A stretch of 64,000 nucleotides of DNA. Origin: Chlorocebus sabaeus. Its lineage: Eukaryota; Chordata; Mammalia; Primates; Cercopithecidae. Under the pieces are notes generated by a model. The model searched no databases. It had not been told where the DNA came from and saw only the letters and a program-made list of their open reading frames with translations. Both the position numbers and the translations under genes were made by a program. Shown here piece by piece: positions 36,501-50,270 of this stretch. The stretch covers positions 124,001 through 188,000 of the forward strand of contig NW_027327633.1 of the NCBI RefSeq assembly GCF_047675955.1, in the 5' to 3' direction. How positions within the stretch are numbered: the stretch's first letter is position 1; every line of letters starts with the position of its first letter.

Positions 36501-39500
36501 GATATTTCCTTTTTCACCATAGCCCTCTATGAGCTTCCAAATATCCCTTTGCCAATTCCACAAGAACAGTCTTAGCGAAAGGCTTCTTGAAGGGAAAGAT
36601 GTAACTCTGTGAGATGAATTAACAGAACACAGAGCAGTTTCTCAGAAAGCTTCTTTCCAGTTTTGAACGGAAGATATTTCCTTTTTCACCATAGCCTTCT
36701 ATGGGCTTCCAAATATCCCTTTGCCAATTCCACAAGAACAGCCTTAGCGAAAGGCTTCTTGAAGGGAAAGATGTAACTCTGTGAGATGAATTATCAGAAC
36801 ACAGAGCAGTTTCTCAGAAAGCTTCTTTCCAGTTTTGAACGGAAGATATTTCCTTTTTCACCATAGCCCTATATGGGCCTCCAAATATCCCTTTGCCAAT
36901 TCCACAAGTACAGCCTTAGCGAAAGGCTTCTTGAAGGGAAAGATGTAACTCTGTGAGATGAATTAACAGAACACAGAGCAGTTTCTCAGAAAGCTTCTTT
37001 CCAGTTTTGAAAGGAAGATACTTCCTTTTTCACCATAGCCCTCTATGGGCTTCCAAATATCACTTTGCCAATTCCAAAAGAACAGCCTTAGCGAAAGGCT
37101 TCTTGAAGGGAAAGATGTAACTCTGTGAGATGAATTAACAGAACGCAGAGCAGTTTCTCAGAAAGCTTCTTTCCAGTATTGAACGGAAGATACTTGGTTT
37201 TTCACCATAGCCCTCTATGGGCTTCCAAATATCCCTTTGCCAATTCCACAAGAACAGCCTTAGGGAAGGGCTTATTGAAGGGAAATATGTAACTCTGTGA
37301 GATGAATTAAGAGAACACAGAGCAGTTTCTCAGAAAGCTTCTTTCCAGTTTTGAACGGAAGATATTTCCTTTTTCACCATAGCCCTCTATGGGCTTCCAA
37401 ATATCACTTTGCCAATACCACAATAACAGCCTTAGCGAAAGGCTTCTTGAAGGGAAAGATGTAACTCTGTGAGATGAATTAACAGAACACAGAGCAGTTT
37501 CTCAGAAAGCTTCTTTCCAGTTTTGAACGGAAGATATTTCCTTTTTCACCATAGCCCTCTATGGGCTTCCAAATATCACTTTGCCAATACCACAATAACA
37601 GCCTTAGCGAAAGGCTTCTTGAAGGGAAAGATGTAACTCTGTGAGATGAATTAACAGAACACAGAGCAGTTTCTCAGAAAGCTTCTTTCCAGTTTTGAAC
37701 GGAAGATATTTCCTTTTTCACCATAGCCCTCTATGAGCTTCCAAATATCCCTTTGCCAATTCCACAAGAACAGTCTTAGCGAAAGGCTTCTTGAAGGGAA
37801 AGATGTAACTCTGTGAGATGAATTAACAGAACACAGAGCAGTTTCTCAGAAAGCTTCTTTCCAGTTTTGAACGGAAGATATTTCCTTTTTCACCATAGCC
37901 TTCTATGGGCTTCCAAATATCCCTTTGCCAATTCCACAAGAACAGCCTTAGCGAAAGGCTTCTTGAAGGGAAAGATGTAACTCTGTGAGATGAATTAACA
38001 GAACACAGAGCAGTTTCTCAGAAAGCTTCTTTCCAGTTTTGAACGGAAGATATTTCCTTTTTCACCATAGCCCTATATGGGCCTCCAAATATCCCTTTGC
38101 CAATTCCACAAGTACAGCCTTAGCGAAAGGCTTCTTGAAGGGAAAGATGTAACTCTGTGAGATGAATTAACAGAACACAGAGCAGTTTCTCAGAAAGATT
38201 CTTTCCAGTTTTGAAAGGAAGATACTTCCTTTTTCACCATAGCCCTCTATGGGCTTCCAAATATCACTTTGCCAATTCCAAAAGAACAGCCTTAGCGAAA
38301 GGCTTCTTGAAGGGAAAGATGTAACTCTGTGAGATGAATTAACAGAACGCAGAGCAGTTTCTCAGAAAGCTTCTTTCCAGTATTGAACGGAAGATACTTC
38401 GTTTTTCACCATAGCCCTCTATGGGCTTCCAAATATCCCTTTGCCAATTCCACAAGAACAGCCTTAGGGAAGGGCTTATTGAAGGGAAATATGTAACTCT
38501 GTGAGATGAATTAAGAGAACACAGAGCAGTTTCTCAGAAAGCTTCTTTCCAGTTTTGAACGGAAGATATTTCCTTTTTCACCATAGCCCTCTATGGGCTT
38601 CCAAATATCACTTTGCCAATACCACAATAACAGCCTTAGCGAAAGGCTTCTTGAAGGGAAAGATGTAACTCTGTGAGATGAATTAACAGAACACAGAGCA
38701 GTTTCTCAGAAAGCTTCTTTCCAGTTTTGAACGGAAGATATTTCCTTTTTCACCATAGCCCTCTATGAGCTTCCAAATATCCCTTTGCCAATTCCACAAG
38801 AACCGCCTTAGCGAAAGGCTTCTTGAAGGGAAAGATGTAACTCTGTGAGATGAATTAACAGAACACAGAGCAGTTTCTCAGAAAGCTTCTTTCCAGTTTT
38901 GAACGGAAGATATTTCCTTTTTCACCATAGCCTTCTATGGGCTTCCAAATATCCCTTTGCCAATTCCACAAGAACAGCCTTAGCGAAAGGCTTCTTGAAG
39001 GGAAAGATGTAACTCTGTGAGATGAATTAACAGAACACAGAGCAGTTTCACAGAAAGCTTCTTTCCAGTTTTGAACGGAAGATATTTCCTTTTTCACCAT
39101 AGCCCTATATGGGCCTCCAAATATCCCTTTGCGAATTCCACAAGTACAGCCTTAGCGAAAGGCTTCTTGAAGGGAAAGATGTAACTCTGTGAGATGAATT
39201 AACAGAACACACAGCAGTTTCTCAGAAAGCTTCTTTCTAGTTTTGAAAGGAAGATACTTCCTTTTTCACCATAGCCCTCTATGGGCTTCCAAATATCACT
39301 TTGCCAATTCCACAAGAACAGCCTTAGCCAAAGGCTTCTTGAAGGGAAAGATGTAACTCTGTGAGATGAATTAACAGAACAAAGAGCAGTTTCTCAGAAA
39401 GCTTCTTTCCAGTTTCGAACGGAAGATATTTCGTTTTTCACCATAGCCCTCTATGGGCTTCCAAATATCATTTTGCCAACTCCACAAGAACAGCCTCTGC

Positions 39501-42500
39501 GAAAGGTTTCTTGAAGGGAAAGATGTAACTCTGTGATTTGAATTAACAGAACACAGAGCAGTTTCTCAGAAAGCTTCTCTCCAGTTTTGAACGGAAGATA
39601 CTTCCTTTTTCACCATAGCCCTCTATGGGCTTCCAAATATCCCTTTGCCAACTCCACAAGAACAGCCTTAGCGAAAGGCTTCTTGAATTGAAAGATGTAA
39701 CTCTGTGAGATGAAATAACAGAACACAGAGCAGTTTCTCAGAAAGTTTCTTTCCAGTATTGAACGCAAGATATTTCCTTTTTCACCGTAGTCCTCTGTGG
39801 CCTTCCAAATATCACTTTGCCAATTCCACAAGAACAGTCTTAGCGAAAGGCTTCTTGAAAGCAAAGATGTAGCTCTGTGAGATGAATTAACAGAACACAG
39901 AGCAGTTTCTCAGAAAGCCTCTTTCCAGTTTTGAACGGAAGATACTTCCTTTTTCACCATAGCCCTCTATGGGCTTCCAAATATCACTTTGCCCATTCCA
40001 CAAGAACAGCCTTAGCGAAAGGCTTCTTGAAGGGAAAGATGTAACTCTTAGAGATGAATTAACAGAACACAGAGCAGTTTCTCAGAAAGCTTCTTTCCAA
40101 TATTGAACGCAAGATATTTCCTTTTTCACCGTAGCCCTCCATGGGCTTCCAAATATCACTTTGCCAATTCCACAAGAACAGCCTTAGCGAAAGGCTTCTT
40201 GAAGGGAAATATGTAACTCGGTGAGATGAATTAACAGAACACAGAGCAGTTTCTCAGAAAGCTTCTTTCCAGTATTGAACGCAAGATATTTCCTTTTTCA
40301 CCATAGCCCTCTATGTGCTTCCAAATATCACTTTGCCAATTCCACAAGAACAGCCTTAGCGAAAGGCTTCATGAAGGGAAAGATGTAACTCTGTGAGATG
40401 AATTAACAGAACACAGAGCAGTTTCTCAGAAAGCTTCTTTCCAGTTTTGAACGGAAGATATTTCCTTTTTCACCATAGCCATCTATGGGCTTCCAAATAT
40501 CCCTTTGCCAATTCCACAAGAACAGCCTTAGCGAAAGGCTTCTTGAAGGGAAAGATGTTACTCTGTGAGATGAATTAACAGAACACAGAGCAGTTTCTCA
40601 GAAAGCTTCTTTCCAGTTTTGAACGGAAGATATTTCCTTTTTCACCATAGCCCTCTATGGGCTTCCAAATATCCCTTTGCCATTTCCACAAGAACAGCCT
40701 TAGCGAAAGGCTTCTTGAAGGGAAAGATGTAACTCTGTGAGATGAATTAACAGAACACAGAGCAGTTTCTCAGAAAGCTTCTTTCCAGTTTTGAACGTAA
40801 GATATTTCCTTTTTCACCATAGCCCTCTATGGGCTTCCAAATATCACTTTGCCAACTCCACAAGAACAGCCTTAGCGAAAGGCTTCTTGAAGGGAAAGAT
40901 GTAACACTGTGGGTTGAATTAACAGAACAAAGAGCAGTTTCTCAGAAAGCTTCTTTCCAGTTTTGAACGGAAGATATTTCGTTTTTCACCATAGCCCTCT
41001 ATGGGCTTCCAAATATCATTTTGCCAACTCCACAAGAACAGCCTCAGCGAAAGGTTTCTTGAAGGGAAAGATGTAACTCTGTGATTTGAATTAACAGAAC
41101 ACAGAGCAGTTTCTCAGAAAGCTTCTCTCCAGTTTTGAACGGAAGATACTTCCTTTTTCACCATAGCCCTCTATGGGCTTCCAAATATCCCTTTGCCAAC
41201 TCCACAAGAACAGCCTTAGCGAAAGGCTTCTTGAATTGAATGATGTAACTCTGTGAGATGAAATAACAGAACACAGAGCAGTTTCTCAGAAAGTTTCTTT
41301 CCAGTATTGAACGCAAGATATTTCCTTTTTCACCGTAGTCCTCTGTGGCCTTCCAAATATCACTTTGCCAATTCCACAAGAACAGTCTTAGCGAAAGGCT
41401 TCTTGAAGGCAAAGATGTAGCTCTGTGAGATGAATTAACAGAACACAGAGCAGTTTCTCAGAAAGCTTCTTTCCAGTTTTGAACGGAAGATATTTCCTTT
41501 TTCACCATAGCCCTCTATGGGCTTCCAAATATCCCTTTCCCAATTCCACAAGAACAGCCTTAGCGAAAGGCTTCTTGAAGGGAAAGATGTAACTCTGTGA
41601 GATGAATTAACAGAACACAGAGCAGTTTCTCAGAAAGCTTCTTTCCAGTATTGAACGCAAGATATTTCCTTTTTTCAGTATCCCTCCATGGACTTCCAAA
41701 TATCACTTTGCCAATTCCAAAAGAACAGCCTTAGCGAAAGGCTTCTTGAAGGGAAAGATGTAACTCTGTGAGATGAATTAACAGAACACAGAGCAGTTTC
41801 TCAGAAATCTTCTTTCCAGTTTTTAACGGAAGATATTTCCTTTTTCACCATAGCCCTATATGGGCTTCCAAATATCACTTTGCCAATTCCACAAGAACAG
41901 CCTTAGCGAAAGGCTTCTTTAAGGGAAAGATGTAACTCTGTGAGATGAATTAACAGAACACAGAGCAGTTTCTCAGAAAGCTTCTTTCCAGTTTTGAAAG
42001 GAAGATACTTCCTTTTTCACCATAGCCCTCTATGGGCTTCCAAATATCCCTTTGCCCATTCCACAAGAACAGCCTTAGCGAAAGGCTTCTTGAAGGGAAA
42101 GATGTAACTCTGTGAGAAAAATTAACAGAACACAGAGCAGTTTCTCAGAAAGCTTCTTTCCTTTTTTGAACGGAGGATACTTCCTTTTTTCACCATAGGC
42201 CTCTATGGGCTTCCAAATATCACTTTGCCAATTCCACAAGAACAGCCTTAGCGATAGGGTTCTTGAAGGGAAAGATGTAACTCGGTGAGATGAATTAACG
42301 GAACACAGAGCAGTTTCTCAGAAAGCTTCTTTCCAGTTTTGAACGGAAGTTATTTCCTTTTTCACCATAGCCCTCTATGGGCTTCCAAATATCACTTTGC
42401 CAATTCCACAAGAACAGCCTTAGCGAAAGGCTTCTTGAAGGGAAAGATGTAATTCTGTGCCATGAATTAACAGAACACAGAGCAGTTTCTCAGAAAGCTT

Positions 42501-45500
42501 CTTTCCAATATTGAACGCAAGATATTTCCTTTTTCACAGTAGCCCTCCATGGTCTTCCAAATATCACTTTGCAAGTTCCACAAGAACAGCCTTAGCGAAA
42601 GGCTTCTTGAAGGGAAAGATGTAACTCTGTGAGTTGAATTAACAGAACACAGAGCAGTTTCTCAGAAAGCTTCTTTCCAGTTTTGAACGGAAGATATTTC
42701 CTTTATCACCATAGCAATCTACGGGCTTCCAAATATCACTTTGCCAATTCCACAAGAACAGCCTTAGCGAAGGTCTTATTGAAGGGAAAGATGTAAATCT
42801 GTGAGATGAATTAACAGAACACAGAGCAGTTTCTCAGAAAGCTTCTTTCCAGTTTTGAACGGAAGATATTTCCTTTTTCACCATAGCCCTCTATGGGCTT
42901 CCAAATATCACTTTGCCAATTCCATAAGAACAACCTTAGCGAAAGGCTTCTTGAAGGGAAAGATGTAACTCTCTGAGATGAATTAACAGAACACAGAGCA
43001 GTTTCTCAGAAAGCTTCTTTCCAGTTTTGAACGGAAGTTATTTCCTTTTTCACAATAGCCCTCTATGGGCTTCCAAATATCCCTTTGCCAAATCCACAAG
43101 AACAGCCTTAGCGAAAGGCTTCTTGAAGGGAAAGATGTAACTCTGTGAGGTGAATTAACAGAACACAGAGCAGTTTCTCAGAAAGCTTCTTTCCAGTTTT
43201 GAACGGAAGATATTTCCTTTTTCACCATAGCCCTCTATGGGCTTCCAAATATCACTTTGCCAATTCCACAAGAACAGCCTTAGCGAAAGGCTTCTTGAAG
43301 GGAAAGATGTAACTCTGTGATATGAATTAACAGAACACAGAGCAGTTTCTCAGAAAGCTTCTTTCCAGTTTTGAACGGAAGATATTTCCTTTTTCACCAT
43401 AGCCCTCTATGGGCTTCCAAATATCACTTTGCCAACTCCACAAGAAAAGCCTTAGCGAAAGGCTTCTTGAGGGGAAAGATGTAACTCTGTGAGATGAATT
43501 AACAGAACACAGAGCAGTTTCTCAGAAAGCTTCTTTCCAGTTTTGAACGGAAGTTATTTCCTTTTTCACTATAGCCCTCTATGGGCTTCCAAATATCCCT
43601 TTGCCAATTCCACAAGAACAGCCTTAGCGAAAGGCTTCTTGAAGGGAAAGATGTAACTCTGTGAGATGAATTAACAGAACACAGAGCAGTTTCTCAGAAA
43701 GCTTCTTTCCAGTTTTGAACGGAAGATATTTCCTTTTTCACCATTGCCCTCTATGGGCTTCCAAATATCACTTTGCCAATTCCACAAGAACAGACTTAGC
43801 GAAAGGCTTCTTGAAGGGAAAGATGTAACTCTGTGAGATGAATTAACAGAACACAGAGCAGTTTCTCAGAAAGCTTCTTTCCAGTATTGAACGCAAAATA
43901 TTTCCTTTTTCACCGTAGCCCTCCATGGGCTTCCAAATATCACTTTGCCAATTCCACAAGAACAGCCTTAGCGAAAGGCTTCTTGAAGGGAAATATGTAA
44001 CTCGGTGACATGAATTAACAGAACACAGAGCAGTTTCTCAGAAAGCTTCTTTCCAGTATTGAACGCAAGAAATTTCCTTTTTCACCATAGCCCTCTATGT
44101 GCTTCCAAATATCACTTTGCCAATTCCACAAGAACAGCCTTAGCGAAAGGCTTCATGAAGGGAAAGATGTAACTCTGTGAGATGAATTAACAGAACACAG
44201 AGCAGTTTCTCAGAAAGCTTCTTTCCAGTTTTGAACGGAAGATATTTCCTTTTTCACCATAGCCATCTATTGGCTTCCAAATATCCCTTTGCCAATTCCA
44301 CAAGAAGAGCCTTAGCGAAATGATTATTGAAGGGAAAGGTGTAACTCTGTGAGTTGAATTAACAGAACACAGAGCAGTTTCTCAGAAAGCTTCTTTCCAG
44401 TTTTGAACGGAAGATACTTCGTTTTTCACTATAGCCCTCTATGGGCTTCCAAATATCCCTTTGCCAATTCCACAAGAACAGCCTTAGAGAAGGGCTTATT
44501 GAAGGGAAATATGTAACTCTGTGAGATGAATTAAGAGAACACAGAGCAGTTTCTCAGAAAGCTTCTTTCCAGTTTTGAACGGAAGATATTTCCTTTTTCA
44601 CCATAGCCCTCTATGGGCTTCCAAATATCACTTTGCCAATACCACAATAACAGCCTTAGCGAAAGGCTGCTTGAAGGGAAAGATGTAACTCTGTGAGATG
44701 AATTAACAGAACACAGAGCAGTTTCTCAGAAAGCTTCTTTCCAGTTTTGAACGGAAGATATTTCCTTTTTCACCATAGCCCTCTATGAGCTTCCAAATAT
44801 CCCTTTGCCAATTCCACAAGAACAGTCTTAGCGAAAGGCTTCTTGAAGGCAAAGATGTAGCTCTGTGAGATGAATTAACAGAACACAGAGCAGTTTCTCA
44901 GAAAGCTTCTTTCCAGTTTTGAACGGAAGATATTTCCTTTTTCACCATAGCCCTCTATGGGCTTCCAAATATCACTTTGCCAATTCCACAAGAACAGCCT
45001 TAGCGAAAGGCTTCTTGAAGGGAAAGATGTAACTCTGTGAGATGAATTAACAGAACACAGAGCAGTTTCTCAGAAAGCTTCTTTCCAGTATTGAACGCAA
45101 GATATTTCCTTTTTCACCGTAGCCCTCTGTGGCCTTCCAAATATCACTTTGCCAATTCCACAAGAACAGTCTTAGCGAAAGGCTTCTTGAAGGGAAAGAT
45201 GTAACTCTGTGAGATGAAATAACAGAACACAGAGCAGTTTCTCAGAAAGCTTCTTTCCAGTTTTGAACGGAAGATATTTCCTTTTTCACCATAGCCCTGT
45301 ATGGGCTTCCAAGTATCACTTTGCCAATTCCACAAGAACAGCCTTAGCGAAAGGCTTCTTGAAGGGAAAGATGTAACTCTGTGAGATGAATTAACAGAAC
45401 ACAGAGCATTTTCTCAGAAATCTTCTTTCCAGTTTTGAACGGAAGATATTTCCTTTTTCACCATAGCCCTATATTGGCTTCCAAATATCACTTTGCCAAT

Positions 45501-46069
45501 TGCACAAGAACAGCCTTAGCGAAAGGCTTCTTGAAGGGAAAGATGTAACTCTGTGAGATGAATTAACATAACACAGAGCAGTTTCTCAGAAAGCTTCTTT
45601 CCAGTTTTGAAAGGAAAATACTTCCTTTTTCACCATAGCCCTCTAAGGGCTTCCAAATATCCCGTTGCCAATTCCACAAGAACAGCCTTAGCGAAAGGCT
45701 TCTTGAAGGGAAAGATGTAACTCTGTGAGATGAATTAACAGAACGCAGAGCAGTTTCTCAGAAAGCTTCTTTCCAGTTTTGAACGGAAGATATTTCCTTT
45801 TTCACCATTGCCCTCTATGGGCTTCCAAATATCACTTTGCCAATTCCACAAGAACAGCCTAAGAGAAGGGCTTTTTGAAGGGAAAGATGTAAGTCTGTGA
45901 GATGAATTAACAGAACACAGAGCAGTTTCTCAGAAAGCTTCTTTCCAGTTTTGAACGGAAGATACTTCCTTTTTCACCATAGCCCTCTATGGGCTTCCAA
46001 ATATCACTTTGCCCATTCCACAAGAACAGCCTTAGCGAAAGGCTTCTTGAAGGGAAAGATGTAACTCTT

Positions 46070-49000
46070 AGAGATGAATTAACAGAACACAGAGCAGTTT
46101 CTCAGAAAGCTTCTTTCCAGTTTTGAACGGAAGATATTTCCTTTATCACCATAGCAATCTACGGGCTTCCAAATATCACTTTGCCAATTCCACAAGAACA
46201 GCCTTAGCGAAGGTCTTATTGAAGGGAAAGATGTAACTCTGTGAGATGAATTAACAGAACACAGATCAGTTTCTCAGAAAGCTTCTTTCCAGTTTTGAAC
46301 GGAAGATATTTCCTTTTTCACCATAGCCCTCTATGGGCTTCCAAACATCACTTTGCCAATTCCATAAGAACAACCTTAGCGAAAGGCTTCTTGAAGTTAA
46401 AGATATAACTCTCTGAGATGAATTAACAGAACACAGAGCAGTTTCTCAGAAAGCTTCTTTCCAGTTTTGAACGGAAGTTATTTCCTTTTTCACAATAGCC
46501 CTCTATGGGCTTCCAAATATCCCTTTGCCAAATCCACAAGAACAGCCTTAGCGAAAGGCTTCTTGAAGGGAAAGATGTAACTCTGAGAGATGAATTAACA
46601 GAACACAGAGCAGTTTCTCAGAAAGCTTCTTTCCAGTTTTGAACGGAAGATATTTCCTTTTTCACCATAGCCCTCTATGGGCTTCCAAATATCACTTTGC
46701 CAATTCCACAAGAACAGACTTAGCGAAAGGCTTCTTGAAGGGAAAGATGTAACTCTGTGAGATGAATTAACAGAACACAGAGCAGTTTCTCAGAAAGCTT
46801 CTTTCCAATATTGAACGCAAGATATTTCCTTTTTCACCGTAGCCCTCCATGGGCTTCCAAATATCACTTTGCCAATTCCACAAGAACAGCCTTAGCGAAA
46901 GGCTTCTTGAAGGGAAATATGTAACTCGGTGAGATGAATTAACAGAACACAGAGCAGTTTCTCAGAAAGCTTCTTTCCAGTATTGAACGCAAGATATTTC
47001 CTTTTTCACCATAGCCCTCTATGTGCTTCCAAATATCACTTTGCCAATTCCACAAGAACAGCCTTAGCGAAAGGCTTCATGAAGGGAAAGATGTAACTCT
47101 GTGAGATGAATTAACAGAACACAGAGCAGTTTCTCAGAAAGCTTCTTTCCAGTTTTGAACGGAAGATATTTCCTTTTTCACCATAGCCTTCTATGGGCTT
47201 CCAAATATCCCTTTGCCAATTCCACAAGAACAGCCTTAGCGAAAGGCTTCTTGAAGGGAAAGATGTAACTCTGTGAGATGAATTAACAGAACACAGAGCA
47301 GTTTCTCAGAAAGCTTCTTTCCAGTTTTGAACGGAAGATATTTCCTTTTTCACCATAGCCCTATATGGGCCTCCAAATATCCCTTTGCCAATTCCACAAG
47401 TACAGCCTTAGCGAAAGGCTTCTTGAAGGGAAAGATGTAACTCTGTGAGATGAATTAACAGAACACAGAGCAGTTTCTCAGAAAGCTTCTTTCCAGTTTT
47501 GAACGGAAGATATTTCCTTTTTCACCATAGCCCTCTATGGGCTTCCAAATATCACTTTGCCAACTCCACAAGAACAGCCTTAGCGAAAGGCTTCTTGAAG
47601 GGAAAGATGTAACTCTGTGAGATGAATTAACAGAACACAGAGCAGTTTCTCAGAAAGCTTCTTTCCAGTTTTGAACGGAAGTTATTTCCTTTTTCACTAT
47701 AGCCCTCTATGGGCTTCCAAATATCCCTTTGCCAATTCCACAAGAACAGCCTTAGCGAAAGGCTTCTTGAAGGGAAAGATGTAACTCTGTGAGATGAATT
47801 AACAGAACACAGAGCAGTTTCTCAGAAAGCTTCTTTCCAGTTTTGAACGGAAGATATTTCCTTTTTCACCATAGCCCTCTATGGGCTTCCAAATATCACT
47901 TTGCCAATTCCACAAGAACAGACTTAGCGAAAGGCTTCTTGAAGGGAAAGATGTAACTCTGTGAGATGAATTAACAGAACACAGAGCAGTTTCTCAGAAA
48001 GCTTCTTTCCAGTATTGAACGCAAAATATTTCCTTTTTCACCGTAGCCCTCCATGGGCTTCCAAATATCACTTTGCCAATTCCACAAGAACAGCCTTACC
48101 GAAAGGCTTCTTGAAGGGAAATATGTAACTCGGTGAGATGAATTAACAGAACACAGAGCAGTTTCTCAGAAAGCTTCTTTCCAGTTTTGAACGGAAGATG
48201 TTTCCTTTTTCACCATAGCCATCTATGGGCTTCCAAATATCCCTTTGCCAATTCCACAAGAAGAGCCTTAGCGAAAGGATTATTGAAGGGAAAGGTGTAA
48301 CTCTGTGAGTTGAATTAACAGAACACAGAGCAGTTTCTCAGAAAGCTTCTTTCCAGTTTTGAACGGAAGATACTTCGTTTTTCACTATAGCCCTCTATGG
48401 GCTTCCAAATATCCCTTTGCCAATTCCACAAGAACAGCCTTAGAGAAGGGCTTATTGAAGGGAAATATGTAACTCTGTGAGATGAATTAAGAGAACACAG
48501 AGCAGTTTCTCAGAAAGCTTCTTTCCAGTTTTGAACGGAAGATATTTCCTTTTTCACCATAGCCCTCTATGGGCTTCCAAATATCACTTTGCCAATACCA
48601 CAATAACAGCCTTAGCGAAAGGCTTCTTGAAGGGAAAGATGTAACTCTGTGAGATGAATTAACAGATCACAGAGCAGTTTCTCAGAAAGCTTCTTTCCAG
48701 TATTGAACGCAAGAAATTTCCTTTTTCACCATAGCCCTCTATGTGCTTCCAAATATCACTTTGCCAATTCCACAAGAACAGCCTTAGCGAAAGGCTTCAT
48801 GAAGGGAAAGATGTAACTCTGTGAGATGAATTAACAGAACACAGAGCAGTTTCTCAGAAAGCTTCTTTCCAGTTTTGAACGGAAGATATTTCCTTTTTCA
48901 CCATAGCCATCTATGGGCTTCCAAATATCCCTTTGCCAATTCCACAAGAAGAGCCTTAGCGACAGGATTATTGAAGGGAAAGGTGTAACTCTGTGAGTTG

Positions 49001-50270
49001 AATTAACAGAACACAGAGCAGTTTCTCAGAAAGCTTCTTTCCAGTTTTGAACGGAAGATACTTCGTTTTTCACTATAGCCCTCTATGGGCTTCCAAATAT
49101 CCCTTTGCCAATTCCACAAGAACAGCCTTAGAGAAGGGCTTATTGAAGGGAAATATGTAACTCTGTGAGATGAATTAAGAGAACACAGAGCAGTTTCTCA
49201 GAAAGCTTCTTTCCAGTTTTGAACGGAAGATATTTCCTTTTTCACCATAGCCCTCTATGGGCTTCCAAATATCACTTTGCCAATACCACAATAACAGCCT
49301 TAGCGAAAGGCTGCTTGAAGGGAAAGATGTAACTCTGTGAGATGAATTAACAGAACACAGAGCAGTTTCTCAGAAAGCTTCTTTCCAGTTTTGAACGGAA
49401 GATATTTCCTTTTTCACCATAGCCCTCTATGAGCTTCCAAATATCCCTTTGCCAATTCCACAAGAACAGTCTTAGCGAAAGGCTTCTTGAAGGGAAAGAT
49501 GTAACTCTGTGAGATGAATTAACAGAACACAGAGCAGTTTCTCAGAAAGCTTCTTTCCAGTTTTGAACGGAAGATATTTCCTTTTTCACCATAGCCTTCT
49601 ATGGGCTTCCAAATATCCCTTTGCCTATTCCACAAGAACAGCCTTAGCGAAAGGCTTCTTGAAGGGAAAGATGTAACTCTGAGAGATGAATTAACAGAAC
49701 ACAGAGCAGTTTCTCAGAAAGCTTCTTTCCAGTTTTGAACGGAAGATATTTCCTTTTTCACCATAGCCCTCTATGGGCTTCCAAATATCACTTTGCCAAT
49801 TCCACAAGAACAGACTTAGCGAAAGGCTTCTTGAAGGGAAAGATGTAACTCTGTGAGATGAATTAACAGAACACAGAGCAGTTTCTCAGAAAGCTTCTTT
49901 CCAATATTGAACGCAAGATATTTCCTTTTTCACCGTAGCCCTCCATGGGCTTCCAAATATCACTTTGCCAATTCCACAAGAACAGCCTTAGCGAAAGGCT
50001 TCTTGAAGGGAAATATGTAACTCGGTGAGATGAATTAACAGAACACAGAGCAGTTTCTCAGAAAGCTTCTTTCCAGTATTGAACGCAAGATATTTCCTTT
50101 TTCACCATAGCCCTCTATGTGCTTCCAAATATCACTTTGCCAATTCCACAAGAACAGCCTTAGCGAAAGGCTTCATGAAGGGAAAGATGTAACTCTGTGA
50201 GATGAATTAACAGAACACAGAGCAGTTTCTCAGAAAGCTTCTTTCCAGTTTTGAACGGAAGATATTTCCT
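46070..50270. repeat. Mosaic insert within long unit A (~24 monomers)
   Basis: Built of pieces from other parts of the same unit. 46081-46570 matches 42641-43130 (offset 3,440, marker ATCACCATAGCAATCTACGG). 46800-47130 matches 40.09-40.42 kb (offset 6,708). 46581-47180 matches 49677-50276 (offset 3,096, marker CTCTGAGAG). About 47.46-48.18 kb matches 43.33-44.05 kb (offset 4,128, marker ACGCAAAATA). 48661-49500 matches about 44017-44856 (offset 4,644, marker ACGCAAGAAATTTCC). Every offset is a whole multiple of 172. Confidence 0.7.

Noticed and set aside
38855..39100. Minus-strand open reading frame of 81 codons, with close copies at 52443-52688 and 56571-56816
   Set aside because: It is satellite sequence in every base. 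The minus strand of a consensus monomer has few stops in some frames, and 172 is not a multiple of 3, so frames shift at each monomer and run on by chance. There is no sign of codon selection, promoter or protein family.
39610..39864. Minus-strand open reading frames of 84 codons (also 41158-41412, 50962-51216, 57326-57580, 58874-59128)
   Set aside because: Their repetition reflects duplication of the DNA block, not conservation of a protein. They start and end at satellite variants such as GATGAAATAAC, where a stop is missing.
42715..42730. Possible CENP-B box core at CTACGGGC (also 46155, 52525, 60435, 63869)
   Set aside because: CGGG is present, but the required TTCG and A at the fixed upstream spacing are absent on both strands.
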